Positions 24,706 through 33,489 of a stretch of 64,000 nucleotides of DNA are shown piece after piece; the first letter of the stretch is position 1; the number at the start of each line of letters is the position of its first letter. The stretch is from the NCBI RefSeq assembly GCF_006874475.1, contig NZ_VIRM01000016.1:62001-126000 (forward strand). The letters run 5' to 3'. This DNA is from Microbispora hainanensis (GTDB lineage Bacteria > Actinomycetota > Actinomycetes > Streptosporangiales > Streptosporangiaceae). The translations under genes were made by a program, and so were the position numbers. The notes beneath the pieces are model-generated. The model had not been told where the DNA came from and ran no database searches. It saw only the letters and a program-made list of their open reading frames with translations.

Positions 24706-25893
24706 TCAAGAGGTGGCTGCAGGGGTCTCGGCGTCCTCGAGCCGGAGGGCGCTGCCGGCCAGCCATCGGGGCCAGGAAAGCTGCCAGTAGCCCCAGCCGT
24801 TGTTCCACTCCAGCTCGCGCGTGGTGCCGGTGACGACGACGGGATCGCCGCGCAGCGCGTGCTCGTAGAACCAGCGCGCCTGGTCGGGGCGGACGTTCAC
24901 GCAGCCGTGGCTGACGTTCACCCGGCCCTGCGCCCACACGTTGTCCAGCGCGTGGACGTACTCGCCGCTGTTGGAGATCCGCACGGCGTAGTCGATGAGC
25001 TTGTCGTAGTAGCCGGGTTCGCCCTTGCGGCGGCCCGGCGAGACCATGCGGACGGGGTTGCCCTTGTCCATCGTCAGGTGGATCCCGCTCGTGGTCGTGT
25101 ATTCCCTGGTGGTCGCCCTGCCGGCGCTGATCTGCATGCGCTGGACCGGCTTCCCGTCCTCCCGCACCACCATCTGGTGAGTGCGGGTGTCGACCGTGCT
25201 GATCATGGCTCGCCCCACCGTGAAGGCCACGCTCCGGTCGGCGGAGCCGTACGTGCCGGGGGCGGCGCGGACGCCGGCGAGATGGGCGGTGACGCGCACG
25301 TCGGCGCCGGTCGGCCACCATGTGCGCGGCCGATAGACGACCTGGGTGGAGCCTGTCCAGTGCCAGGCGCCCTCGGCCGGGCTCCGGACCTCCAGCGCCC
25401 GCTCGACCGCCGCGCGGTCCTCGACCGGCCGGGTGAACGTCACGATGACCGGCATGCCGATCCCGACGGTCTCCCCGTCGGACGGGACGACCGAGGCGAC
25501 GGCGACCTCGTGGCGCGGGGTGAGCGTGCGGAACCGGCCGGCGACCTGGGCGGTGACACTCTCGGGCCCGGTCGCGACGGCGTTGACGACATACTGCGTG
25601 CCGGGGCGCAGCGTCCACGACGACCGCCACACGGTGTGGCCCGGATCGAACGCGCCGGGCACCGGATCCCGCCCCGCGAACGCCAGCACGCTGGTCAGCC
25701 TGCCGCCCTCGGCCCTGACGACCAGCGCCGCGTCCGGCGGGACCGCCACCGTGCCGTCGGCCGGGCTGATCGTGATGCGCGGCGCGGGCGGCACGCGTAC
25801 GGCACAGCCCGCGGCGAGCGCGGGACAGGCCACGAGCAGCACCGCGAGCAGGGCGCGGGCGGCGGGAGGCAGGGTGCGTGGCTTCACGGGCAC
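24706..25893 (-). CDS. L,D-transpeptidase lipoprotein
   Basis: A 395-residue cell-wall enzyme that forms 3-3 peptidoglycan cross-links. The signal peptide ends in lipobox ALAAGC. Two Ig-like domains of about 100 residues each (ISPADGTVAVPPDAAL, then ASVVPSDGETVGIGMPVIVTF) precede the YkuD catalytic domain from about residue 240. It has HLTMDKGNPVRM, the conserved His in GEYVHALD, and the active-site SHGCVNV. A C-terminal Trp-rich NNGWGYWQLSW follows, as in mycobacterial LdtMt2. The GTG at 25893 is followed by another at 25887, which lies 8 bases after TATCTT and may be the real start. Confidence 0.95.
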   Translation of the reverse strand: MPVKPRTLPPAARALLAVLLVACPALAAGCAVRVPPAPRITISPADGTVAVPPDAALVVRAEGGRLTSVLAFAGRDPVPGAFDPGHTVWRSSWTLRPGTQYVVNAVATGPESVTAQVAGRFRTLTPRHEVAVASVVPSDGETVGIGMPVIVTFTRPVEDRAAVERALEVRSPAEGAWHWTGSTQVVYRPRTWWPTGADVRVTAHLAGVRAAPGTYGSADRSVAFTVGRAMISTVDTRTHQMVVREDGKPVQRMQISAGRATTREYTTTSGIHLTMDKGNPVRMVSPGRRKGEPGYYDKLIDYAVRISNSGEYVHALDNVWAQGRVNVSHGCVNVRPDQARWFYEHALRGDPVVVTGTTRELEWNNGWGYWQLSWPRWLAGSALRLEDAETPAATS

Positions 25894-25925
25894 CCAAGAT
25901 AGCGATGGGTGACGACAGAAATACG

Positions 25926-27017
25926 CTAAGTCGCCGGAAGGACCTTCCCCGAGACCTCGCCGAGGCTGACCCCGCTTGCGGTCCAGGCGGTGATCGTGAC
26001 GGTGTCGCCGTCATCCAGAAAGGTCCGGGTCCCGCCGGGCAGTTTGACCGGGTCCGCGCCGTTCCAGGTCAGCTCGATGAGCGAACCCGGCTGCCCGACC
26101 GACGAGACCGTGCCGCTCGCGAACAGGTCGCCGGTGCGCAGGCTCGCGCCGTTCACCGTCAGGTGGGCGAGCATCTGGTCGGGCGTCCAGTACATGTCGC
26201 GGAACGACGGCGTCGAGACCGTCTCGCCGTTGAGTTCCACGCGCAGGGTGAGGTCGAGCCCCCAGGGCGCCTGCCTGCGGAGGTAGGCGGGCGGCTCGGG
26301 TTCCTGTGACCGGCCCTCGACCCTGGCCTCCTCCAGGGCGTCGAGCGGCGTGATCCACGCGGACATCGTGGTGGCGAACGACTTGCCCAGGAACGGCCCG
26401 AGCGGCACGTACTCCCACGCCTGAATGTCGCGCGCGCTCCAGTCGTTGACGAGCGCCACCCCGAAGACGTGGTCCTCGAACGCGCCGGCGCGCTCGCCGA
26501 GCCGCGTCGGCACGCCCACGACGAAGCCGACCTCCGCCTCGATGTCGAGCTTCTGCGACGGGCCGAACGACGGCCGCTGGCCGCATGGCCGCCTGATCGG
26601 CGTCCCGGAGACCACGACCGTGCCCGCCCGCCCGTGGTAGCCGACGGGCAGGTGCCGCCAGTTGGGCTTCAGCGGCTCGTCGTCCGGGCGGAAGATCCGC
26701 CCGAGGTTCGAGGCGTGCTCAAGCGAGGCGTAGAAGTCGACGTAGTCGGCCACCTCGACCGGCAGGTGCAGGGTCACCTCCGACAGCGGGATCAGGTGGT
26801 CGCCCGTGGCCGCCGCGTCGCGTGCCCGCGCCCGCGTCTCCCGCCAGGCCGGACGGCCCAGGGCCAGCAGCGGGTTGAGGCTGGGCGCCGCGTAGACGTC
26901 CCCGCCGAGGGCCGCCGCCAGGTCGAGGACGTGGTCCCCGACCCGGACGCCGACCCTGCGGGGCTCGCCGGGCCGGGAGAACACCCCGTACGGCAGGTTG
27001 TCGAGCCCGAAGCTCAC
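25926..27017 (-). CDS. fahA: Fumarylacetoacetase
   Basis: The last enzyme of tyrosine/homogentisate degradation; it hydrolyses fumarylacetoacetate to fumarate and acetoacetate. The N-terminal domain begins FGLDNLPYGVFSRPGEP. The catalytic domain has YVDFYASLEHASNLGRIFR, IEAEVGFVVGVP and ALVNDWSARDIQAWEY, which hold the metal-binding Asp and Glu residues, then GPFLGKSFATTMSAWI. About 363 residues, slightly shorter than the human enzyme. GTG 27017 overlaps the hmgA stop; a second in-frame GTG at 27032 would add five residues. Co-transcribed with hmgA. Confidence 0.95.
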   Translation of the reverse strand: MSFGLDNLPYGVFSRPGEPRRVGVRVGDHVLDLAAALGGDVYAAPSLNPLLALGRPAWRETRARARDAAATGDHLIPLSEVTLHLPVEVADYVDFYASLEHASNLGRIFRPDDEPLKPNWRHLPVGYHGRAGTVVVSGTPIRRPCGQRPSFGPSQKLDIEAEVGFVVGVPTRLGERAGAFEDHVFGVALVNDWSARDIQAWEYVPLGPFLGKSFATTMSAWITPLDALEEARVEGRSQEPEPPAYLRRQAPWGLDLTLRVELNGETVSTPSFRDMYWTPDQMLAHLTVNGASLRTGDLFASGTVSSVGQPGSLIELTWNGADPVKLPGGTRTFLDDGDTVTITAWTASGVSLGEVSGKVLPAT

Positions 27018-28180
27018 CGCGCCCACGTCCACGCGTAGTCGGTGTCCTCGCACGCGAGGGCGGCCTGGCCGAGGTCGAGCGGGCGGAAGGTGTCGATCAT
27101 GACGGCCATCTCGGTCGTCTCGGTGTGGCCCTGCCGTACGGCCTCGACGGCGGCCTCCACCGCGCCCGGCTGCGGGCCGTGCGTGAAGCCGGCCGGGTGC
27201 AGCGAGATCGAGCCGACGTCGATGCCGGACCCCTTCCTGGCCGTGTAGTCGCCGCCCACGTAGAACATGAACTCGTCGGAGTCCACGTTGTGGTGGTTGT
27301 ACGGGATCGGCACGGCCTCCGGGTGGAAGTCCAGCGGCCGTGGACAGAACGAGCAGACGACGAAGCCCGGCCCCTCGAACGTCTGGTGCACCGGCGGCGG
27401 CGCGTGGGTGCGCTTCACGATCGGCTCGAAGTCCCGGATGTTGAACGCGTACGGATAGAGGCAGCCGTCCCAGCCCACCACGTCGAAGGGGTGATGGGCG
27501 TAGGTCAGCCTGGTCAGCCCGCCCCGCGTCCTGACCAGCACCGGGACCTCCTCGCCGTCCACGAGCAGCGGCTCGTCCGGCGCGCGCAGGTCGCGCTCGC
27601 AGTAGGGCGCGTGCTCCAGGAACTGGCCGAACTGGGACAGGTAGCGCTTCGGCGGCCTGATGTGCCCGGACGCCTCCACCACCAGCGCAGTCACCCGGCC
27701 CTCGGGCACCCACCGGTGGATCGTCCCGGTCGGAATCACCACGTAGTCGCCCTCGGCCACGTCGAGCGCGCCGTACGCCGACTCGAACCGGGCCCGGCCG
27801 CTCGCGATGTAGACGCACTCGTCGCCCATCGAGTCGCGGTACAGCTCGCTGGGCGCGTCCGTCGCGGCGTACGAGATGCGGACGTCGGCGTTGCCCGCGA
27901 GCAGCATGCGCCCGGAGACCAGGTCGCCGTCGGGCGTCAGGTCCCGGGTGCGGAAATGGCGCGGGGACAGCGGCAGATTGGGCGTGAGCCCCGGGGCTCC
28001 CGCGTCCACGGCCTCGGCCTTGACGATGGCGGTCGGCGCATAGCGGTGGTAGAGCAGCGAGGAGTCGGAGGAGAAGCCCTCCTCTCCCATGAGCTCCTCC
28101 TTGTACAGCCCGCCGCCGGGTGCGCGGAACTGCACGTGGCGCTTGGGCGGCACCTCCCCGACCACGCGGTAGTACGGCAT
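27014..28180 (-). CDS. hmgA: Homogentisate 1,2-dioxygenase
   Basis: A 388-residue cupin-type Fe(II) dioxygenase that opens the ring of homogentisate to maleylacetoacetate. Recognisable segments are PYYRVVGEVPPKRH, the core YVVIPTGTIHRWVPEG, HPFDVVGWDGCLYPYAFN, NHHNVDSDEFMFYVGGD with the iron ligands, and SLHPAGFTHGPQPG. It starts ATG 28180 with GGGAGG 5 bases before. It heads the hmgA-fahA operon. The isomerase MaiA and 4-hydroxyphenylpyruvate dioxygenase are not in the window. Confidence 0.95.
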   Translation of the reverse strand: MPYYRVVGEVPPKRHVQFRAPGGGLYKEELMGEEGFSSDSSLLYHRYAPTAIVKAEAVDAGAPGLTPNLPLSPRHFRTRDLTPDGDLVSGRMLLAGNADVRISYAATDAPSELYRDSMGDECVYIASGRARFESAYGALDVAEGDYVVIPTGTIHRWVPEGRVTALVVEASGHIRPPKRYLSQFGQFLEHAPYCERDLRAPDEPLLVDGEEVPVLVRTRGGLTRLTYAHHPFDVVGWDGCLYPYAFNIRDFEPIVKRTHAPPPVHQTFEGPGFVVCSFCPRPLDFHPEAVPIPYNHHNVDSDEFMFYVGGDYTARKGSGIDVGSISLHPAGFTHGPQPGAVEAAVEAVRQGHTETTEMAVMIDTFRPLDLGQAALACEDTDYAWTWAR

Positions 28181-28196
28181 GACACCTCCCGTGCTT

Positions 28197-28211
28197 GTCC
28201 GTTTATCGGAC
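28197..28211. promoter_or_regulatory. Inverted repeat in the hmgA leader
   Basis: GTCCG-TTTAT-CGGAC lies 17-31 bases upstream of hmgA, just downstream of an AT-rich TATATA stretch (28212-28220) that would serve as -10 for hmgA. Such a position suits a repressor of homogentisate degradation. It does not match the palindrome near the IclR gene at 29736. Confidence 0.4.
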
Positions 28212-28272
28212 GCGAGTGTCCTATATATGTACGACGATTCGCCACGCGGTCGGGAATGTCAAGCTGTGGGCC

Positions 28273-28995
28273 ATGAGCACAACCGCGGAGATCCACGTGT
28301 CCGTCTCGACCTGGCGGCAGCCGACGCCGGTGCCCGTCTCCCCCGCGCGTACGGCGTTGGTCCGGCGGGTGGCGGAACGCGTGCTGGCCCTGGGCGAGGG
28401 GCGCCTGCGCGTCGGCGTGGACGGGCTCACGGCGGCCGGGAAGACGAGCTTCGGCCACGAGCTCGCCGAGCACCTCGCCGGAGCGGGCCGCCAGGTGCTG
28501 CGGGCGAGCCTCGACGACTTCAAGCGGCCGTGGCGCGACCGGCACCTGTACGACCGGGAGTCGGGCGAGGGGTACTACCGCAACGCCTACGACTACGACG
28601 CCGCGATCGCCCTGCTGCTCGAACCGGCGGGTCCGGACGGCTCGGGGGACGTCGCGCTGTGCTCCATCGACCCGCTCACCCAGGTGGACCACTCCTCGGT
28701 GCGGACGGCCGCCGCGCCCGGCGCGATCACGATCGTCGACGGGGTGTTCGCGTTCCGCCCGGAGATCGACGCGTACTGGGACCTGCGCGTCTGGATCGAG
28801 GTGTCTCCGGAGACCTCGGTGCGCCGCGGAGCGGAACGCGACCAGGACTGGGCCGGGTCCGAGGCCGAGGCGCTGCACCTGCACCGCTATCTGCCCGCCG
28901 AGCGCCTCTACATCGCGGAGGCCGATCCGCTGGCGCGAGTCGACGTGGTGGTCGACAACACGCTGTTCGGCGAACCGCGGCTGCTGAAGTGGTGA
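28273..28995 (+). CDS. Uridine kinase-like P-loop protein
   Basis: A 240-residue P-loop kinase. Walker A reads GVDGLTAAGKTSFG, followed by the lid and substrate region RASLDDFKRPWRDRHLYDRES and a GEGYYRNAYDYDA motif that is characteristic of the actinobacterial uridine-kinase-like family. Walker B is TIVDGVFAFRPE, and the C-terminus has VDNTLFGEPRL. It probably phosphorylates a nucleoside or another small alcohol with ATP. Start ATG 28273; longer in-frame starts run into the hmgA promoter. Convergent with the IclR gene across a tandem repeat. Confidence 0.85.
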   Translation: MSTTAEIHVSVSTWRQPTPVPVSPARTALVRRVAERVLALGEGRLRVGVDGLTAAGKTSFGHELAEHLAGAGRQVLRASLDDFKRPWRDRHLYDRESGEGYYRNAYDYDAAIALLLEPAGPDGSGDVALCSIDPLTQVDHSSVRTAAAPGAITIVDGVFAFRPEIDAYWDLRVWIEVSPETSVRRGAERDQDWAGSEAEALHLHRYLPAERLYIAEADPLARVDVVVDNTLFGEPRLLKW

Positions 28996-29061
28996 CCGTC
29001 AGCGCGGGGGTTCGGACAGGGCGGACGTGACGGTCAGCGCGGGGGTTCGGACAGGGCGGAC
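28992..29061. repeat. 35-bp tandem duplication at convergent gene ends
   Basis: A 35-base unit starting GTGACCGTCAGCGCGGGGG is present twice (28992-29026 and 29027-29061) with a single mismatch. The first copy contains the kinase stop codon, the second the IclR stop codon on the other strand. It duplicates the last codons of the IclR gene. Confidence 0.9.
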
Positions 29062-29687
29062 GTGAGGCGGCAGGCGGCCTCCAGGACCAGCGGGCCCACC
29101 TTGTCGGCGTCGAGGTCGGCGAAGCTGACCAGGCCCACGGAAGCCTCCAGCCACGGCAGGCCCGGGATCGGCGCGGCGATGCCCTGCGCGCCCTCCTGGA
29201 GGTGTCCGCTGCTCGTGTGCAGCGGCGGCTCCGTGCGGCCCTCGCGCAGCGCGAGCAGCGCCAGCCCGGCCGCGCCGCGCGTCAGCGGATGGCGGGAACC
29301 CTCTCGGTAGGCGACGTGGAAGTCGGTCCACGACGGCTCGACCACCGCGACCGCCAGGCCCTCGTCGCCCTCGGCCACGGTCAGGTGCGCGGTAGCCCCG
29401 GCCTGCTCCGCGAGCGCGCGCAGCGCCGGCAGCGCCGTCGCCCGCAGCAGGGGGTGCACGGCCTGGGCCAGCACGAGCACCCCGAAACCCAGATGCACGC
29501 GGCCGTGCGCGTCCCGCCGGGCGAAACCCTCGGCCTGCAGGGTCGTCAGGAGCCGGTAGACGATCGGCCGGCTCAGGCCGAGCTCCTGGGCGAGCTCGGT
29601 CGGCGTGCGGCCCCGGTTCGCGTCGGCGAGCAGCCGCAACAGCCGTAAACCCCGTTCGAGCGTCTGCGCCGATTCGGCCGCCATCAT
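29034..29687 (-). CDS. IclR-family transcriptional regulator
   Basis: A 217-residue regulator. An N-terminal winged helix (ERGLRLLRLLADANRGRTPTELAQELGLSRPIVYRLL, given here in part) is followed by an effector domain with ALRALAEQAGATAHLTVAEG, the RGAAGLALLA segment and GIAAPIPGLPWLEASVGLV. IclR proteins often control aromatic-acid degradation, so the nearby hmgA-fahA operon is a candidate target, but the divergent amine oxidase gene is closer. A GATAAT box 7 bases before the first ATG suggests a leaderless mRNA. Confidence 0.92.
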   Translation of the reverse strand: MMAAESAQTLERGLRLLRLLADANRGRTPTELAQELGLSRPIVYRLLTTLQAEGFARRDAHGRVHLGFGVLVLAQAVHPLLRATALPALRALAEQAGATAHLTVAEGDEGLAVAVVEPSWTDFHVAYREGSRHPLTRGAAGLALLALREGRTEPPLHTSSGHLQEGAQGIAAPIPGLPWLEASVGLVSFADLDADKVGPLVLEAACRLTSALSEPPR

Positions 29688-29694
29688 GTCTCCG

Positions 29695-29700
29695 ATTATC
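29695..29700 (-). promoter_or_regulatory. -10 box of a leaderless promoter
   Basis: GATAAT on the minus strand, 7 bases before the ATG of the IclR gene. Confidence 0.5.
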
Positions 29701-29735
29701 GCCGCGCCGAAGCGTCTGTAGGCGAGGCCCGCATT

Positions 29736-29752
29736 CGACGTAGCCTACGTCG
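29736..29752. promoter_or_regulatory. 17-base palindrome between iclR and the oxidase gene
   Basis: CGACGTAG-C-CTACGTCG is perfect and sits midway between the divergent IclR regulator and amine oxidase genes. It is the best candidate operator for the IclR protein, controlling itself and the oxidase. Confidence 0.55.
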
Positions 29753-29784
29753 GCAGGTGTCGGTCCGCGATCAAGGAGCGGTGG

Positions 29785-30909
29785 ATGAAGTCGGCGATCG
29801 TCGTGGGGGCGGGGATCTGGGGGGCGTCGTTAGCGCTGCGGCTGGCCGACGAGGGCTGGCGCGTGACGCTCGTCGAGCAGTACGCGCCGGGTCACGTTCG
29901 TCAGGCCAGCGCCGGGGAGACCCGGCTGCTGCGCTGCGCGCACGGCTCCGACGACTGGTATCCCCGCATGGCCTGGCAGGCCCGCGACGCCTGGCGCGGG
30001 CTGGAGCAGCGGACCGGCGAGGAGCTGTTCGTCGAGTCGGGGCTGATGTGGTTCGCCCGTGACCCGGACGGCTGGGAGGCGCGCAGCGCCCACGTGCTGG
30101 AGCGGCTGGACATCCCCCATGAGCTGCTCGACCCGGCCGAGGCGGCGCGGCGGTTCCCCGGTCTGCGGGGCGACGACCTCGCCTTCGTGCTGTGGGAGCC
30201 GAACGCCGGCGTGCTGCGGGCCCGGCGGGCGACGCAGGTGACCGCGCGCCTGGCCGCCGCGTCCGGCGTACGGCAGGTCCGCGCCCGTGCCGTGCCGTAC
30301 GGACGAGGGGCCGGGGTGGTGGCGGACGGCGAGGTGCTGACGGCGGACCGCGTGGTGTGGGCGTGCGGCGCGTGGCTGCCGCGGCTGTTCCCGCACGAGG
30401 TGGGGCACGTCGAGGTGACGCGGCAGGACACCTACCACTTCGGGGTGCCCAGGGACTGGACCACGCCGCCGCTGCCCGCGTTCTGCGACTACGACCTGTC
30501 GGCCTACGGGCACGGCGACCTGGACGGCATGGGAATGAAGATCACCGGCGACGCCGAGGGCGAGCCGTACGACCCGGAGAGCGGCGGCAGGCGGGTGCTG
30601 CGGCACACCGAGGAGCAGGCCCGCGCCTATCTGGCCAGGCGGTTCCCCTCGCTGGTGGGCGCGCCGGTGGTGTTCAGCCAGGTCTGTCAGTATTCGCTGA
30701 CCAGGGACGCCGAATGGATCATCGCCGAGATCGACGACGGCGTCTGGCTGCTCGGCGGCGAGTCCGGGCACGGCTTCAAGCACGCCCCGGTCCTGGCCGG
30801 ATATGTCACGGAGATCCTCGACGGCACGCGGGAGCCGGAGGCGCGGTTCGGCCTGCACGAGCGGCAGGCGACCCGGGGCCTGCGCACCAGCGGCGGCAGC
30901 CTGTCCTGA
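29785..30909 (+). CDS. FAD-dependent amine oxidase, sarcosine/N-methyltryptophan oxidase-like
   Basis: A 374-residue DAO-family flavoenzyme. FAD motif AIVVGAGIWGASLALRLA at the N-terminus, then SAGETRLLRCAHG, the binding loop typical of monomeric sarcosine oxidase. VCQYSLTRDAEWIIAE holds a Cys in the position that covalently links FAD in that family, and GGESGHGFKHAPVLAGY is near the C-terminus. It should oxidise an N-methyl amino acid or related amine with O2, giving H2O2. AAGGAG precedes the ATG at a good distance. Divergent from the IclR gene, which may control it. Confidence 0.88.
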   Translation: MKSAIVVGAGIWGASLALRLADEGWRVTLVEQYAPGHVRQASAGETRLLRCAHGSDDWYPRMAWQARDAWRGLEQRTGEELFVESGLMWFARDPDGWEARSAHVLERLDIPHELLDPAEAARRFPGLRGDDLAFVLWEPNAGVLRARRATQVTARLAAASGVRQVRARAVPYGRGAGVVADGEVLTADRVVWACGAWLPRLFPHEVGHVEVTRQDTYHFGVPRDWTTPPLPAFCDYDLSAYGHGDLDGMGMKITGDAEGEPYDPESGGRRVLRHTEEQARAYLARRFPSLVGAPVVFSQVCQYSLTRDAEWIIAEIDDGVWLLGGESGHGFKHAPVLAGYVTEILDGTREPEARFGLHERQATRGLRTSGGSLS

Positions 30910-30974
30910 ACACCGGGTCCTGAACGCCGGGTCCTGAACACCGGGTCCTGAACACCGGGTCCTAAACGCCGGGC
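30905..30974. repeat. Five tandem copies of a 14-bp unit
   Basis: CCTGAACACCGGGT and close variants occur five times without interruption. The first copy holds the stop codon of the oxidase gene and the last that of the PucR gene on the opposite strand. The units differ at only one to three positions. It is too short and lacks spacers, so it is not CRISPR. Confidence 0.95.
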
Positions 30975-32167
30975 GGGTCACGGCGGGCCTGGCGGGCGCG
31001 CAGGACGATCTCCAGCTCGAACCGGACGTCGGGGTCGGCGAGGGCGTCGCCGTACAGCTGCTCGATCTGGCGCAGGCGATAGCGCACGGTCTGCGGGTGG
31101 ACGTGGAGCGCGGCGGCGACCTCGGCGACGCCCCGGCCGTGGCGCAGCCAGGCGAGCAGGGTCTCGGCCAGGCGGTCCTGCTGCGTCTGGCGCAGGTGGG
31201 CGAGGGGCGCGAGGCGCACCTCCGCCAGGGCGGCCACGAGCTCCTCGTCCTTGAAGACGACCAGCGTGGCCATGTGGTCGGCGCAGCGCAGCAGTCCCCG
31301 CCGGGGCAGGACGCCGCGGGTGCCGAGGTCGAGGGCCTCCCTGGCCCAGCCGAGCGAGTTCGCGGCGGCGGCGAGCGGCACGGCGGGGCCGATCGCGGCC
31401 CGCCAGCCGCGCAGGGCCTTCTCCAGCGCCTGCACCTGCCCGGGGCCGCCGGGGTCCGGCACCACGAGACACGGGACGTTGCGGTCGAGCCCGGTCAGCA
31501 CGTCGGGCGGCAGCACCGGCAGGGGAGAACCGCCGTCGCCCTCCTCCAGGGCCACTCCGGCGACCGTGCGGGGGAGCCGCCAGCCGACCGCCCTGGCCAG
31601 GTCGGCGACGGCCTCCGGCGAGGCCGCGGGACGGGTGAGCAGCAGGTCGAGCAGCCGCCGGCGGCGGCGCTCCATCTCGCCCGCCGCGTGCGCCCGTGCC
31701 TCGGCGAAGCCTTCCGCGGCCGCGTCGGCGAGCTGGTCGAGGTAGACGAAGATGGCCTCGCCCAGGTCGTACAGCGTCCGCGGATCGAGGCCGAGTTGCT
31801 CGGACTGCTCGGTGAGCCGCCGCCACGCGACCCGCGCCCCCAGCCGCATCGCGGTCTGGAAGGGTTCGAGGTCGCGTCCTTCGGCGGCCTCGCCCCTGCC
31901 GATCGTCCGGAAGATCTCGGGGTCCCACGGCGCCCGCGGGTTCTCGATGCGTTCGAGGAACCCCTGCAGCGCCTGGTTGACCGACAGCCGCAGGACCTTG
32001 ATGTAGAGCTCGTCCTCCGGGCGGGCATATTCGGGCACCCGCCGCTGGATCTCCGCGATCACCCGGTCCGCGACGTCGCCGACGCGGGGACGCAGCAGCC
32101 TCGCGACACCCGCCGGCACCGCGCCCCAGAACTCGTCGTGGCCTTTCAGCGCCCGCTCAAACGCCAC
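30962..32167 (-). CDS. PucR/CdaR-type transcriptional regulator
   Basis: A 401-residue regulator. Its N-terminal region (about 1-150) is the RsbT co-antagonist-like sensor domain: RVIAEIQRRVPEYARPEDELY, then ALQGFLERIENP, then LYDLGEAIFVYLDQLADAAAEGF. A GGDEF-like central part follows. The C-terminal PucR helix-turn-helix is ETLLAWLRHGRGVAEVAAALHVHPQTVRYRLRQIEQL (given in part). Such proteins activate purine or amino-acid use, or specialised metabolism. The GTG start is preceded by tandem GCGGTGAAGA units. Target genes are not evident. Confidence 0.9.
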   Translation of the reverse strand: MAFERALKGHDEFWGAVPAGVARLLRPRVGDVADRVIAEIQRRVPEYARPEDELYIKVLRLSVNQALQGFLERIENPRAPWDPEIFRTIGRGEAAEGRDLEPFQTAMRLGARVAWRRLTEQSEQLGLDPRTLYDLGEAIFVYLDQLADAAAEGFAEARAHAAGEMERRRRRLLDLLLTRPAASPEAVADLARAVGWRLPRTVAGVALEEGDGGSPLPVLPPDVLTGLDRNVPCLVVPDPGGPGQVQALEKALRGWRAAIGPAVPLAAAANSLGWAREALDLGTRGVLPRRGLLRCADHMATLVVFKDEELVAALAEVRLAPLAHLRQTQQDRLAETLLAWLRHGRGVAEVAAALHVHPQTVRYRLRQIEQLYGDALADPDVRFELEIVLRARQARRDPPGV

Positions 32168-32168
32168 T

Positions 32169-32200
32169 CACCGCTCTTCACCGCTCTTCACCGCCGCTCA
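32169..32200. repeat. 10-bp tandem repeat
   Basis: ACCGCTCTTC occurs twice in succession, with a degenerate third copy, in the short gap between the PucR start and the EF-hand stop. Confidence 0.7.
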
Positions 32201-32407
32201 GCGCTGCTGGCCGCTCAGCCAGGCGCCGAACTCTTCCAGATTGATCAGGCCGTCGCGGTCCGCGTCGACCCGGTCGATCGCGCCCTGCGCCCCCTGCGGC
32301 GTCAGCGGCCGACCGAGCACCTCCATCAGGCGTACGAGCTCCTCGGCGGAGATCCGCCCGTCCCCGTCGGCGTCGATAAGTTGAAAAGTCGCCGCATATT
32401 CGCTCAT
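32198..32407 (-). CDS. EF-hand calcium-binding protein
   Basis: A 69-residue calmodulin-like protein with two canonical EF loops, DADGDGRISAEE at about residues 12-23 and DADRDGLINLEE at about 46-57, each with Asp at 1, 3 and 5 and Glu at 12. It resembles the small EF-hand proteins of Streptomyces (CalD type) that buffer or sense cytoplasmic calcium. ATG 32407 has GGAGGAGG 5 bases upstream. It lies 30 bases upstream of the PucR gene on the same strand and may be co-transcribed with it. Confidence 0.95.
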   Translation of the reverse strand: MSEYAATFQLIDADGDGRISAEELVRLMEVLGRPLTPQGAQGAIDRVDADRDGLINLEEFGAWLSGQQR

Positions 32408-32526
32408 GCCGTCCTCCTCCGGGATCGCGATCAGCACCCTAGCTGAAAGCACGCCGCTGCCCCCAGGGATCGCGACCAAGCCGCGGGACGCGATTTTGTC
32501 GGTGGCGGGTGCCAGCATGTCGTCTC

Positions 32527-33441
32527 ATGACGAGCAGTCTGGAGGGGAAGGTCGCACTGGTGGCCGGGGCGACCCGGGGCGCCGGACGCGGCATCGCGGT
32601 CGAGCTGGGCGCGGCGGGGGCGACGGTCTACGTGACCGGCCGCAGCACCCGCGAGCGGCGCTCGGAGATGAACCGGCCGGAGACGATCGAGGAGACGGCG
32701 GAGCTGGTGACCGCCGCCGGCGGGCGGGGGATCGCCGTGCCGGTCGACCACCTCGACCGCGAGCAGGTGCGGGCTCTCGTGGAGCGGATCGACGCCGAGC
32801 AGGGCGGGCTCGACGTGCTGGTCAACGACATCTGGGGCGGCGAGCTGCTGTTCAGCTGGAGCGACCGGCTCTGGGAGCACTCGCTCGACGACGGCCTGCG
32901 CATCCTGCGGCTGGCGATCGACACCCACATCATCACCAGCCACTACGCGCTGCCGCTGCTGATCCGCAGGCCGGGCGGTCTGGTGGTCGAGGTCACCGAC
33001 GGCACGGCGGAATACAACGCCGCCAACTACCGCGTCTCGTTCTTCTACGACCTCGCGAAGACGTCCGTCAACCGCATGGCGTTCGCCCAGGCCAAGGAGC
33101 TGGCGCCGCACGGCGCGACCGCGGTGTCGCTCACGCCGGGCTGGCTGCGCTCGGAGCTCATGCTGGAGCACTTCGGCGTGACCGAGGCCAACTGGCGCGA
33201 CGCGCTGGCCAAGCAGCCGCACTTCGCCATCTCCGAGACACCCGCCTTCGTGGGACGCGCGGTCGTGGCGCTGGCCGCCGACCCGGAGGTGAGCCGCTGG
33301 AACGGGCAGTCCCTGTCCAGCGGCCGGCTGGCCCAGGTGTACGGCTTCACCGATGTGGACGGCAGCCGCCCCGACTGCTGGCGCTACATGGTGGAGGTCC
33401 AGGACCCCGGCCGCCCCGCCGACGTCACCGGCTACCGATGA
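32527..33441 (+). CDS. Short-chain dehydrogenase/reductase
   Basis: A 304-residue SDR. The cofactor motif is AGATRGAGRGIAVELG, VLVNDIWGGE takes the place of NNAG, and the catalytic YxxxK is YDLAKTSVNRMAF. The RSTRERRSEMNRPETIEETAELV insert is typical of a Streptomyces SDR subgroup with long N-terminal loops and no assigned substrate. Start ATG 32527. It is divergent from the EF-hand gene and monocistronic. Confidence 0.92.
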   Translation: MTSSLEGKVALVAGATRGAGRGIAVELGAAGATVYVTGRSTRERRSEMNRPETIEETAELVTAAGGRGIAVPVDHLDREQVRALVERIDAEQGGLDVLVNDIWGGELLFSWSDRLWEHSLDDGLRILRLAIDTHIITSHYALPLLIRRPGGLVVEVTDGTAEYNAANYRVSFFYDLAKTSVNRMAFAQAKELAPHGATAVSLTPGWLRSELMLEHFGVTEANWRDALAKQPHFAISETPAFVGRAVVALAADPEVSRWNGQSLSSGRLAQVYGFTDVDGSRPDCWRYMVEVQDPGRPADVTGYR

Positions 33442-33489
33442 CGGAGCCGGTCCGGGCCGCCGCTTGGGGGCGGCCCGGACCGATGGGGG

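Noticed and set aside
30905..30974. Repeat array that might be CRISPR-like
   Set aside because: The units are 14 bases and directly adjacent with no unique spacers, and no cas genes are present.
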